Below the pieces are notes generated by a model that did no database searches, was not told the origin of the DNA, and saw nothing but the letters and a program-made list of their open reading frames with translations. From NCBI GenBank assembly GCA_946538875.1, contig CAMNHD010000109.1, positions 1 to 6,097 of the forward strand: DNA of 6,097 nt, given 5' to 3'. Numbering within the stretch: the stretch's first letter is position 1; every line of letters starts with the position of its first letter. This document shows, piece after piece, positions 1-5,350 of this stretch. The position numbers and the translations under genes were made by a program. Source of the DNA: an uncultured Treponema sp. (GTDB lineage Bacteria; Spirochaetota; Spirochaetia; Treponematales; Treponemataceae).

Positions 1-374
1 ACATAATAAGTGCTCTCCGACTTTATGCCGCTGTATTCCGAAGTAATCCTCGTGTAGGAAGTACCGTGCCTGCACTCGCTCCTGTACAAGTCAAGCTTTT
101 TTCCCACAGGCTGCCATGAAGCCGACCAGTAATCCCCGTCAGCGTCGTCGCGGATGTAAAAGTAGCGTCCAGGCTGATCCATGGGAACAGCATTGAACCG
201 AAGACGCATAAAGCGCCCCTTTGCTCCAGACTTGTAAAAGCCGTAACCACCGGCATTGTTGGTGATGACAGCACCGTACTCAGTGGATCCCAGATAATTG
301 CTCCACGACTGGGGAGTGTCCGGACGAGTGATTACATACTCCTTGTGCTCATCGTCAAAGTAGCCGTAATTCAT
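1..374 (-). CDS. GH94 glycoside phosphorylase, N-terminal part (cut by window edge)
   Basis: This is the first 124 codons of a glycoside hydrolase family 94 phosphorylase, whose members split beta-linked disaccharides with inorganic phosphate to give a sugar 1-phosphate in the cytoplasm. The start is the ATG at 374-372, preceded by GGAGG at 383-379. The protein opens MNYGYFDDEHKEYVIT. It continues with NYLGS (26-30), NNAGGYGFY (39-47) and GRYFYIRDDADGDYW (69-83), then SWQPV (86-90) and RHG (102-104), which is the usual order of the GH94 N-terminal beta-sandwich. From memory, the DDxxGDYW and SWQPV motifs resemble chitobiose phosphorylase as much as cellobiose phosphorylase, so the substrate is open. 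The catalytic aspartate lies beyond the window; family members are usually about 800 residues. No signal peptide is seen. The gene has its own promoter and is separated from the upstream arabinofuranosidase gene by a terminator. Family confidence is high, specificity low. Confidence 0.9.
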   Translation of the reverse strand, partial: MNYGYFDDEHKEYVITRPDTPQSWSNYLGSTEYGAVITNNAGGYGFYKSGAKGRFMRLRFNAVPMDQPGRYFYIRDDADGDYWSASWQPVGKKLDLYRSECRHGTSYTRITSEYSGIKSESTYY

Positions 375-391
375 AAAACCTCCAATTATGC

Positions 392-404
392 GATTGCTAC
401 AATC
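392..404 (-). promoter_or_regulatory. Small inverted repeat just upstream of the GH94 ribosome binding site
   Basis: The sequence GATTG-CTA-CAATC is a perfect 5-base-pair inverted repeat with a 3-base loop. It lies 8 bases upstream of the GGAGG ribosome binding site of the GH94 gene, inside its roughly 125-base leader. It could form a small hairpin that tunes translation, but a stem this short can arise by chance. The rest of the leader (375-500) is AT-rich and shows no riboswitch that I recognise and no credible upstream reading frame. Confidence 0.3.
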
Positions 405-502
405 AGGAAAACACTTATCAACTTCTGGTAAAAAAGCAAATCCACAATGACAAAGCAAGACAGATTCTCTTTTCTTTAATAATGTGTCAGAATTGCAATG
501 CC

Positions 503-532
503 GAATATTATACACTATATTCTGAAATATTC
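503..532. promoter_or_regulatory. Candidate operator: AT-rich inverted repeat over the GH94 promoter
   Basis: GAATATT at 503-509 and AATATTC at 526-532 form a perfect 7-base inverted repeat with a 16-base centre. A third box, ATATTC, lies at 517-522. The repeat covers the -10 box and most of the -35 box of the GH94 promoter, where a bound repressor would block RNA polymerase. An 8-base palindrome, ATTGCAAT (492-499), lies next to it at the expected transcription start. Promoters are AT-rich, so some symmetry is expected by chance. The regulator is unknown. Confidence 0.4.
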
Positions 533-534
533 AA
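507..534 (-). promoter_or_regulatory. Sigma-70-type promoter of the GH94 gene
   Basis: Reading the minus strand, there is a -35 box TTGAAT at 534-529, a 16-base spacer, and a perfect -10 box TATAAT at 512-507. Transcription should start near position 500, giving a leader of about 125 bases before the ATG at 374. It sits downstream of the terminator of the preceding operon, so the GH94 gene appears to be an independent unit. Confidence 0.75.
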
Positions 535-607
535 ACCATTTTTACAAGACAAATATGGCAAAACTGACGCGCTGTCCATGGCGCTGCTGGTCAAATCTCA
601 AGCAAAC

Positions 608-648
608 AAAAAAAAACGGCATGCACAGAAGATTCCACGCATACCGTT
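608..648 (-). terminator. Intrinsic terminator after the GH51 operon
   Basis: On the minus strand, AACGGTATGC (648-639) pairs along its full length with GCATGCCGTT (624-615), with one G-U pair. The loop is 14 bases, and a run of nine T follows (616-608, the first bases overlapping the stem end). It begins 42 bases after the stop codon of the GH51 gene ending at 691, as expected for a rho-independent terminator. Confidence 0.9.
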
Positions 649-690
649 CAAAGCCATGTCAAAACACAGCAGAAATTCCGCAGATTACAA

Positions 691-2181
691 TCACACCTTA
701 AAGCGGATTACATTCCAGCTGGCAGGCTTAAGGCTGAGAGTGTACCTGTTGCCGTCACCCTGCTCAAGAGCAACATGGGCAGGCTTTACAGCCTCAGGCT
801 TTTCCAAGGAATTCTGAAGGTTCAAGTCCGCACCGCAGAGCTCAGTACGGTAAATCATCTTTGTGTCAGATTCAAAGGAACGCAGGTCAAAGTCAGTCAC
901 ACTCGCATCAGTCTTGTTGGTGTTAAGTGCAAACACAGAAAGTTCGGAAGCCGCTTCATCGTACACAGCGCTGAATATGACGGCAGGTACTTCGCCGTAC
1001 TTTTCAGTCACCTTCTTTTCAGTGCGCACCACAGGAGTCAGGACAGTTCCGCGGCCGTACAGGGAAACATCCTGGAACGGATAGTAGATAGTCTGCTTGT
1101 AGGCACCCTTTCCAGGTTCAGTGAAAATCGGTGCAATGACATTCACAAGCTGGGCAAGACAGGCAACCCTTACGCGGTCTGCATGGTTCAGCAGAGTGAT
1201 GGCCATACCGCCCACGACAAGAGCGTCAAGCAGGGAATAATGGTCTTCCAGGATGCGCGGAGCCTTTTCCCAAGGATGAGGACACTGCTTCTGCTGGTAC
1301 CAGACATTCCATTCGTCAAAGCTCAGGAACATTGTCTTCTTGCTGCGCTTAACCGCCTTGACATAGTCGCATGTAGCGCATGAAGTCTTAATAAAGTCGT
1401 CCATGTCCTGGAAAGAAGCAAGGAAGTCGTCGTCATTTCCAAAGTTCTCAAAGTAGCGGTGGATAGAGATATAGTCAGCATAGTCATACGTATGCTCAAG
1501 CACAGTGCGGTCCCAGGAAGGATAGGTCGGCATGGAGGTGGAAGCTGAACCGCATACAACCAGTTTTATCGACTCATCGGTCCACTTCATGATTTTCATC
1601 GCCTCAAGGGCTTTCTTACCGTATTCGTCAGCGCTCAGATGACCAATCTGCCACGGACCGTCCATCTCGTTGCCCACGCACCATGTCTTGATTCCGTAAG
1701 GATTCTTGTGGCCGTTAGCCTTGCGCAGGTCAGACCAGTAAGTTCCGCCCTCAAAGTTGCAGTATTCAACCAGGTCACCTGCATCCTGGGGAGTGCCGGT
1801 GCCCATGTTCACAGCACCCATAATCTGTGTGCCGGCTTTTACCGACCAGTCATAGAATTCGTCAATACCAATCTCGTTAGGCTCGATTGTATGCCACGCA
1901 CGGTCAAGACGCACAGGCCTCTTGTCACGGGGACCAATACCGTCCTTCCAATTGTAGCCGGAAAGGAAGTTTCCGCCAGGATAGCGCACCAGAGAAACCT
2001 TCAGGTCCTTGACAAGATCAATCACATCCTTTCGGAAGCCCTGAGCATCGGCAGCTGGATGTCCCGGCTCATAAATGCCAGTGTAGACTGCACGCCCAAG
2101 ATGTTCAATAAACGAACTGAACAGATTGTCGTCAACCTGACCAACCTTGAAATCTTTCACAATGTTAACAGAAGTCTTCAT
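691..2181 (-). CDS. abfA: Intracellular alpha-L-arabinofuranosidase, GH51 (GNEMDGPWQ type)
   Basis: This 496-residue enzyme removes terminal alpha-L-arabinofuranosyl groups from arabinan or arabinoxylan oligosaccharides by a retaining mechanism. It matches the usual length of about 500 residues: a (beta/alpha)8 barrel followed by a beta-sandwich from roughly residue 380. Visible GH51 motifs are FIEHLGRAVYTGIY (24-37), RYPGGNF (66-72) and WKDGIGPRDKRP (78-89). The acid/base glutamate is E172 in GNEMDGPWQ, followed by H241 in ISIHRYF, and the nucleophile is E290 in FDEWNVWY; both match E175 and E294 of the Geobacillus stearothermophilus enzyme. There is no signal peptide, so it acts in the cytoplasm on imported oligosaccharides. 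The ATG at 2181 has an AAAGGAG ribosome binding site 6 bases upstream (2194-2188). No convincing promoter is seen in the 129 bases upstream, so it is probably the last gene of the operon starting at 4115. The symbol is by analogy with Bacillus and Geobacillus. Confidence 0.95.
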   Translation of the reverse strand: MKTSVNIVKDFKVGQVDDNLFSSFIEHLGRAVYTGIYEPGHPAADAQGFRKDVIDLVKDLKVSLVRYPGGNFLSGYNWKDGIGPRDKRPVRLDRAWHTIEPNEIGIDEFYDWSVKAGTQIMGAVNMGTGTPQDAGDLVEYCNFEGGTYWSDLRKANGHKNPYGIKTWCVGNEMDGPWQIGHLSADEYGKKALEAMKIMKWTDESIKLVVCGSASTSMPTYPSWDRTVLEHTYDYADYISIHRYFENFGNDDDFLASFQDMDDFIKTSCATCDYVKAVKRSKKTMFLSFDEWNVWYQQKQCPHPWEKAPRILEDHYSLLDALVVGGMAITLLNHADRVRVACLAQLVNVIAPIFTEPGKGAYKQTIYYPFQDVSLYGRGTVLTPVVRTEKKVTEKYGEVPAVIFSAVYDEAASELSVFALNTNKTDASVTDFDLRSFESDTKMIYRTELCGADLNLQNSLEKPEAVKPAHVALEQGDGNRYTLSLKPASWNVIRFKV

Positions 2182-2231
2182 AGTTTTCTCCTTTCATTCC
2201 TTATATAGCATCAAATCCATACCTAATTACG

Positions 2232-2310
2232 TCACCGCCAGCCTCAGCGCCAACCGCCAGCCGCACCGCTGACTCCAACCGCACCGCCAGCCTCACCGCC
2301 AGCCGCACCG
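2232..2310 (-). repeat. G-rich degenerate tandem repeat of about 12 bases
   Basis: Read on the transcribed strand, units close to GGTGCGGCTGGC recur: GGTGCGGCTGGC, GGTGAGGCTGGC and GGTGCGGTTGGA. After a 6-base interruption come GGTGCGGCTGGC again and a degraded tail ending GGCTGGCGGTGA. It starts directly after the stop codon of the DUF6171-like gene and ends about 50 bases before the next GH51 start. The mRNA would hold about 17 GG pairs, enough for two-layer quadruplexes or G-rich structure. One alternative minus-strand frame (open from 2465 to 2244) would read it as Gly/Ala-rich sequence, but that frame overlaps the real gene and is probably not used. Confidence 0.7.
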
Positions 2311-2610
2311 CTAACAGTCCCGCCAACGGTCACCGCCCGGAAACGGACAGCCCGCAGAAAGCACACGCGCCCTGAACGCCACATAATAAGAGCTGTACCC
2401 GCACTGAGTCCCCGCCACAAGGGCCGGACACCCCGCACATACCGCAAGACGGCGCTCATACTCATCAGGAGGAGAGTTCACCCCCTCCACAAAAGCCATG
2501 TCCGCCACCATAGCACGTATGCGTTCAGGAGTCATCGCAAGCTGCTCAAGCCTCAGCTCACACTCAGGACAGGGATGCCTTTTTTCACCGCCAGACAATT
2601 CTAAGCCCAC
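2311..2610 (-). CDS. Small cysteine-rich DUF6171-like protein
   Basis: This 99-residue protein resembles the DUF6171 family, which has no known function. It shows CPEC (14-17), then a helical stretch, then EYERRLAVCAGCPAL (50-64), C70, YYVAFRAR (75-82), C88-P and a tryptophan at 96. This follows the family pattern as I recall it of paired cysteines, RL..C..C..L..G.C, YV..RA and CP...W near the C-terminus. The C14/C17 and C58/C61 pairs suggest a small zinc-binding fold. The family's usual C-x2-CG around residue 70 appears to read C-x2-SS here. The likely start is GTG at 2610, overlapping the end of the upstream GH51 gene by 10 bases; no ribosome binding site is visible, so translational coupling is likely. 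A TTG at 2598 is an alternative start. The next in-frame ATG (residue 26) would remove the CPEC motif. Its position in the operon does not reveal a sugar-related role. Confidence 0.75.
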   Translation of the reverse strand: MGLELSGGEKRHPCPECELRLEQLAMTPERIRAMVADMAFVEGVNSPPDEYERRLAVCAGCPALVAGTQCGYSSYYVAFRARVLSAGCPFPGGDRWRDC

Positions 2611-4115
2611 ACAGTCACAGAAGCCACAGAATGAGCCGGAAGTTCAACCGACACAGAATCCGCACCCTCAATTTTCACAGGCACAGCCTTCTCCACCACT
2701 GTGTCCCCCTTTTCAAAAGTATTCACAGAGTCCATAGCCTCGCCCGCAATCAAAGTGCCCTGAGCCTTGGCAATAGGAGAAGCAAGATTCGCAAAAGAAA
2801 CAATCACAGACTTGGCCGCATCGGCATCAGGGTTTGCAATAGTCACAAGATAACGAGTCTTGCCTTCCTTTTCATCAGCCTTTTCAGAAGCAGAAACAGA
2901 AAGACCAGGAACCACAAGATCCTTAGACTCGTCACGGAAGCCCGCACTAGAAGAAGCAAAAGTAGAACCCAAAAGCCTGGCCCCCTGGTGCCCCTTGTAC
3001 ATGTGGAATACATGCCATGTGGGAGTAAGAATGATCTTGTCACCCTCAGTCAGAACAGGAGACTGCAGAACATTCACAGCCTGGGCAAGATTTGCAATCC
3101 GCACACGGTCAGAATGATTGTTGAACAGATTCAGGTGGATACCAGCCACAACAGCATCGCAGACAGAGTTCTGCTGATACAGGAAGCCCGGATTGGTACC
3201 CTCCTCCGCCTTGAACCAGTTGCCCCACTCGTCAACGACAAGGGCAATACGCTTTTCAGGGTCGTACCTGTCCATCACCTCACCGTGACGGCGCACCAGT
3301 TCGTCCATACGGAAAGCGTTCTTCATGATGCGGTACCAGCCCTCCTTGGTGAATCCGCGTGAAGGTCTCTTGTCCTCCCAGCGGTATTCGTAAGTATAAT
3401 AGTGAAGACTGATTCCGTCCATCAGCCAGTGCGCATTGCGCATGACAACATCAGTCCAGTTGTAGTCGTCAATGTTCGCACCGCCAGCAATCTTCATGAT
3501 TTTGTTGTCACCGTACTGACGCACAAAAGTCTGGAATCTTCTATATAAGTCAGCATAGAATTCAGGACGCATGTTGCCGCCGCAGCCCCAGTTCTCGTTA
3601 CCAATACCAAAGAACGGAAGCTTCCACGCATCAGGATGACCGTTAGCCTTGCGCAGATTGGCCATAGGAGACTCACCGCTGAACGTAATATACTCAATCC
3701 ACTCATCCATCTCACGCACAGAACCGCTGCCGACATTGCCGCAGACATAAGGCTTGCATCCAAGCTCATCGCAGAGACCAAAGAATTCATGGGTGCCAAA
3801 AGAATTGTCCTCGACAACCCCGCCCCAGTTAGTGTTGATTATCCGCTTACGGTTTTCCTTGGGACCAATGCCGTCCTTCCAGTGATATTCATCCGCAAAG
3901 CATCCGCCCGGCCAGCGCAGATTCGGAATATCAATATCCTTGAACGCCTGCACAACCGCCTTGTTGTAACCATGCACATTCGGAATCGGAGAATCCTTAC
4001 CAGTCCAAAAGCCACCGTAAATACAGTGCCCCAGATGCTCAGAAAAATGACCGTAAATATCACGGCTGATTACAGACCTCTTGTCCGCAACATCAACAAT
4101 AACAGAATGCTTCAT
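2601..4115 (-). CDS. Alpha-L-arabinofuranosidase, GH51 (GNENWGCGG type)
   Basis: This 504-residue GH51 enzyme belongs to a different sequence type from its neighbour ending at 691. Motifs in order are GHFSEHLGHCIYGG (22-35), RWPGGCFADEYHWKDGIGP (67-85) and LRKANGHPD (154-162). The predicted acid/base is E174 in GNENWGCGGNM, followed by H238 in SLHYYTYE, and the predicted nucleophile is E296 in VVDEWGNWF. The barrel is followed by an Ala/Ser/Val-rich beta-sandwich domain from about residue 385. No signal peptide is present, so it should act in the cytoplasm on arabinose-bearing oligosaccharides. Having two GH51 types may cover different linkages or main chains, but the sequence alone does not show which. 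The ATG at 4115 is preceded by AGGGG (4125-4121) with 5-base spacing. A strong promoter lies at 4195-4167, making this the first gene of a three-gene operon. The downstream DUF6171-like gene overlaps its end by 10 bases. Confidence 0.94.
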   Translation of the reverse strand: MKHSVIVDVADKRSVISRDIYGHFSEHLGHCIYGGFWTGKDSPIPNVHGYNKAVVQAFKDIDIPNLRWPGGCFADEYHWKDGIGPKENRKRIINTNWGGVVEDNSFGTHEFFGLCDELGCKPYVCGNVGSGSVREMDEWIEYITFSGESPMANLRKANGHPDAWKLPFFGIGNENWGCGGNMRPEFYADLYRRFQTFVRQYGDNKIMKIAGGANIDDYNWTDVVMRNAHWLMDGISLHYYTYEYRWEDKRPSRGFTKEGWYRIMKNAFRMDELVRRHGEVMDRYDPEKRIALVVDEWGNWFKAEEGTNPGFLYQQNSVCDAVVAGIHLNLFNNHSDRVRIANLAQAVNVLQSPVLTEGDKIILTPTWHVFHMYKGHQGARLLGSTFASSSAGFRDESKDLVVPGLSVSASEKADEKEGKTRYLVTIANPDADAAKSVIVSFANLASPIAKAQGTLIAGEAMDSVNTFEKGDTVVEKAVPVKIEGADSVSVELPAHSVASVTVWA

Positions 4116-4136
4116 ACAAACCCCTACAAAAAGCCC

Positions 4137-4151
4137 CGGAACAAGGTTCCG
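4137..4151. promoter_or_regulatory. Candidate operator or leader hairpin of the arabinofuranosidase operon
   Basis: CGGAAC-AAG-GTTCCG is a perfect 15-base palindrome with 6-base arms. It lies about 10 to 25 bases downstream of the expected transcription start and upstream of the ribosome binding site (4125-4121). As DNA it is well placed for a repressor that blocks the arabinofuranosidase promoter. As RNA it forms a stable small hairpin, followed by GGGC and five T, which is too loosely arranged for a convincing terminator. I favour an operator but cannot name the protein. Confidence 0.45.
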
Positions 4152-4166
4152 TCTACTTACACCCCT

Positions 4167-4195
4167 ATTTTAGCACTTAAGAAAAGGATTTGCAA
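4167..4195 (-). promoter_or_regulatory. Sigma-70-type promoter of the arabinofuranosidase operon
   Basis: On the minus strand, the -35 box TTGCAA lies at 4195-4190 and the -10 box TAAAAT at 4172-4167, separated by an optimal 17 bases. The predicted transcription start is near 4160, giving a leader of about 45 bases to the ATG at 4115. The AT-rich stretch just upstream (4196-4240) could serve as an UP-like element. Confidence 0.75.
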
Positions 4196-4245
4196 CTATT
4201 TTTTTCGATATTTATCAATAAAAGTGGGATATCTAAAAACATCAA

Positions 4246-4490
4246 TCACCATGGAGCCGCCGTCACAGTCCCCCGTGCACTAAACCCTAAAAACGGCCGT
4301 CCACCGCACCGCATTCCCCGCTTTCCGGGGTTCCGGCCAAAGCCTCCATTGCTCCACTCGCTGCGCTCCCTCCGCAACCGCCTCCGGCGGCCCCTCCAAT
4401 CGGGGCTACAACCATTATTTTTGCCATCCGTGGCGCTATACTGCGGACTGATTTCAGATAAGCTGCCCACACACTGACAACAGAAAGCGC
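4246..4490 (-). other. GC-rich, hairpin-rich intergenic element of unknown function
   Basis: This island, much richer in GC than the DNA on its downstream side, fills most of the gap between the rubredoxin-fusion gene and the arabinofuranosidase promoter. On the minus strand it has, in order, hairpins with stems GCCCC/GGGGC (4406-4390), CCGCC/GGCGG (4390-4378) and CCCCG/CGGGG (4330-4316), then a terminator-like end at 4338-4289. It is open in several frames on both strands, giving Arg/Gly/Ser-rich or Pro/Leu-rich products. None has a ribosome binding site or a recognisable domain, so I treat them as spurious. It could be a dispersed repeat or a structured RNA. From unverified memory, similar arginine-rich spurious products are annotated in some gut bacterial genomes, which would favour a dispersed repeat. 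Confidence 0.5.
4289..4338 (-). terminator. Terminator-like end of the GC-rich element
   Basis: GGCCG (4338-4334) can pair with CGGCC (4299-4295), enclosing the CCCCG/CGGGG hairpin (4330-4316). The closing stem is followed, after one further G, by five T (4293-4289). This could end transcripts of the flavin reductase-rubredoxin gene, which has no other visible terminator, or those of a small RNA. The outer stem is short and the enclosed region long, so it is weaker than the other two terminators in the window. Confidence 0.35.
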
Positions 4491-4508
4491 ATTATATCCT
4501 TTACATGC

Positions 4509-5123
4509 TCAGCCGTATATGGGCTCGAAATCGGATGCTGGGTGGCCGCACAGTGGACAGGTGTAATCTTCCGGCAGTTCCGGCTGCATATATTCGTAAC
4601 CGCAGATTTTGCACCGCCAACCGATTATCTTTTTGTTTTCCTGGGTCTGAGGTTTCTGCTTGATATCTTTCTGATAATCTGCGTAAGTGATGGGCGTCCT
4701 GCCGCTGGTGACAAAGGCATCCTCCACTTCTGCAATGAAAAGCGTGTGTGTCCCCAAATCCTGGAAGGACAGAACTTTTGCGCTTATGACAGAGCAAACC
4801 TGTTCCTTGAGATAGGGATTTCCGTTTTTATCCAGTCCATAGGGAAAGTCCGCGAACTTGTCGACCTTGTGGCCGCTTTGAAAACCGAAATGCTGGATTG
4901 TGGGAAACACGCAGTCCTTGTCAAGAATGGACAGTGCAAAACTCATGCTCTGTTTTATCATATCGCAGGTCTTGTTCTGATTCAGCGATGAAATGGCAAT
5001 CCGCACTGGATTTGAAGCCACCTGCATACATGTGTTGGTGACGCAGGCGTTGAGTTTGTCTCCGTCATGCGACCCCAAAATAAATACTCCGTAGGATAAA
5101 TTATACAATGCCTTTGAATCCAT
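4509..5123 (-). CDS. Flavin reductase-like protein with C-terminal short rubredoxin domain
   Basis: This 204-residue protein joins an FMN-binding flavin reductase-like domain (about 1-150) to a rubredoxin-like domain (about 168-204). The first domain begins MDSKALYNLSYGVFIL and contains NACVTNTCMQVASNP (25-39), typical of the flavoredoxin group. The second has CKIC (171-174) and CPLC (189-192), four cysteines that would bind one iron. The knuckles are only 14 residues apart, as in rubrerythrin-type domains rather than full rubredoxin. Related proteins, such as the high-molecular-weight rubredoxin of Moorella, pass electrons from NAD(P)H to a flavo-diiron protein that reduces oxygen or nitric oxide; a similar oxidative-stress role is inferred here, in the cytoplasm. 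The ATG at 5123 is chosen because AAGGAG lies 6 bases upstream. The frame stays open to a TTG at 5156, but that codon sits at the predicted transcription start. The gene has its own promoter and appears to be a single-gene unit. Confidence 0.9.
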   Translation of the reverse strand: MDSKALYNLSYGVFILGSHDGDKLNACVTNTCMQVASNPVRIAISSLNQNKTCDMIKQSMSFALSILDKDCVFPTIQHFGFQSGHKVDKFADFPYGLDKNGNPYLKEQVCSVISAKVLSFQDLGTHTLFIAEVEDAFVTSGRTPITYADYQKDIKQKPQTQENKKIIGWRCKICGYEYMQPELPEDYTCPLCGHPASDFEPIYG

Positions 5124-5129
5124 AAATAA

Positions 5130-5135
5130 CTCCTT
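5130..5135 (-). promoter_or_regulatory. Ribosome binding site that sets the flavin reductase-rubredoxin start
   Basis: AAGGAG on the minus strand lies 6 bases upstream of the ATG at 5123-5121. It falls inside the longer open frame that reaches back to a TTG at 5156, so it argues for the shorter 204-residue protein. Confidence 0.85.
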
Positions 5136-5162
5136 GTTCCTTGAGCATACAAGCAATGACCT

Positions 5163-5190
5163 ATTATAACATGCTTTCTGTTTTTTCCAA
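5163..5190 (-). promoter_or_regulatory. Sigma-70-type promoter of the flavin reductase-rubredoxin gene
   Basis: The -35 box TTGGAA (5190-5185) and a perfect -10 box TATAAT (5168-5163) are separated by 16 bases. Transcription should start near 5156, giving a leader of about 33 bases. It lies downstream of the terminator of the regulator gene. An 8-base palindrome, GGAGCTCC (5209-5216), lies just upstream and may be chance. Confidence 0.75.
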
Positions 5191-5276
5191 AGGATTTCTT
5201 CTGCGTGGGGAGCTCCATTGCCCCTGTTACCGCAAGATGAAAGAAGCAGTCAAGATGGGTGCCGTTCCAAGAGGAT

Positions 5277-5311
5277 AAAAAAAAGGACCACACGCCCACC
5301 ACGTGCAGCCC
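5277..5311 (-). terminator. Intrinsic terminator after the regulator gene
   Basis: GGGCTGCACG (5311-5302) pairs with CGTGTGGTCC (5294-5285) along 10 base pairs, three of them G-U. The loop is 7 bases and eight T follow (5284-5277). It begins 39 bases after the stop codon at 5351 and separates the regulator unit from the flavin reductase-rubredoxin gene. Confidence 0.88.
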
Positions 5312-5350
5312 TTGATGGTATACTGACTTTTTTAACTCATGAAGCGGCTG

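Noticed and set aside
23..274. 83-residue open frame on the minus strand
   Set aside because: It is out of frame with the GH94 gene (1-374), which shows clear family motifs across the same bases.
574..591. GCGCTG repeated with a 12-base period (GCGCTGTCCATGGCGCTG)
   Set aside because: Only two copies of six bases, not symmetric, and upstream of the -35 box without any recurrence elsewhere; likely chance.
482..817. 111-residue and 67-residue open frames on the plus strand
   Set aside because: They run across the promoter and terminator of minus-strand genes and into the GH51 coding region, have no ribosome binding site and show no domain.
2195..2231. Separate promoter for the second GH51 gene
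   Set aside because: TATATA is present near 2203, but it would place the start of transcription almost on the ribosome binding site, and no -35 box is found.
2244..2465. Gly/Ala-rich frame that could extend the DUF6171-like protein by frameshift
   Set aside because: The protein already ends right after its conserved tryptophan, and no slippery site was recognised. The Gly/Ala run is what a G-rich repeat gives in that frame.
1711..3657. Near-identical stretches shared by the two GH51 genes, such as CCGTTAGCCTTGCGCAG
   Set aside because: They encode conserved family motifs (LRKANGH, WKDGIGP), so shared ancestry explains them; they are not mobile or regulatory repeats.
4190..4477. 95-residue plus-strand frame and 74- and 61-residue minus-strand frames
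   Set aside because: Several frames on both strands are open at once because the element is GC-rich. They lack ribosome binding sites, and the products are low-complexity Arg/Gly/Ser- or Pro/Leu-rich.
4491..4496. TATAAT box after the flavin reductase-rubredoxin gene, as a promoter for a small RNA
   Set aside because: No TTGACA-like hexamer lies 15 to 19 bases upstream, so a -10 match alone in AT-rich DNA is weak.
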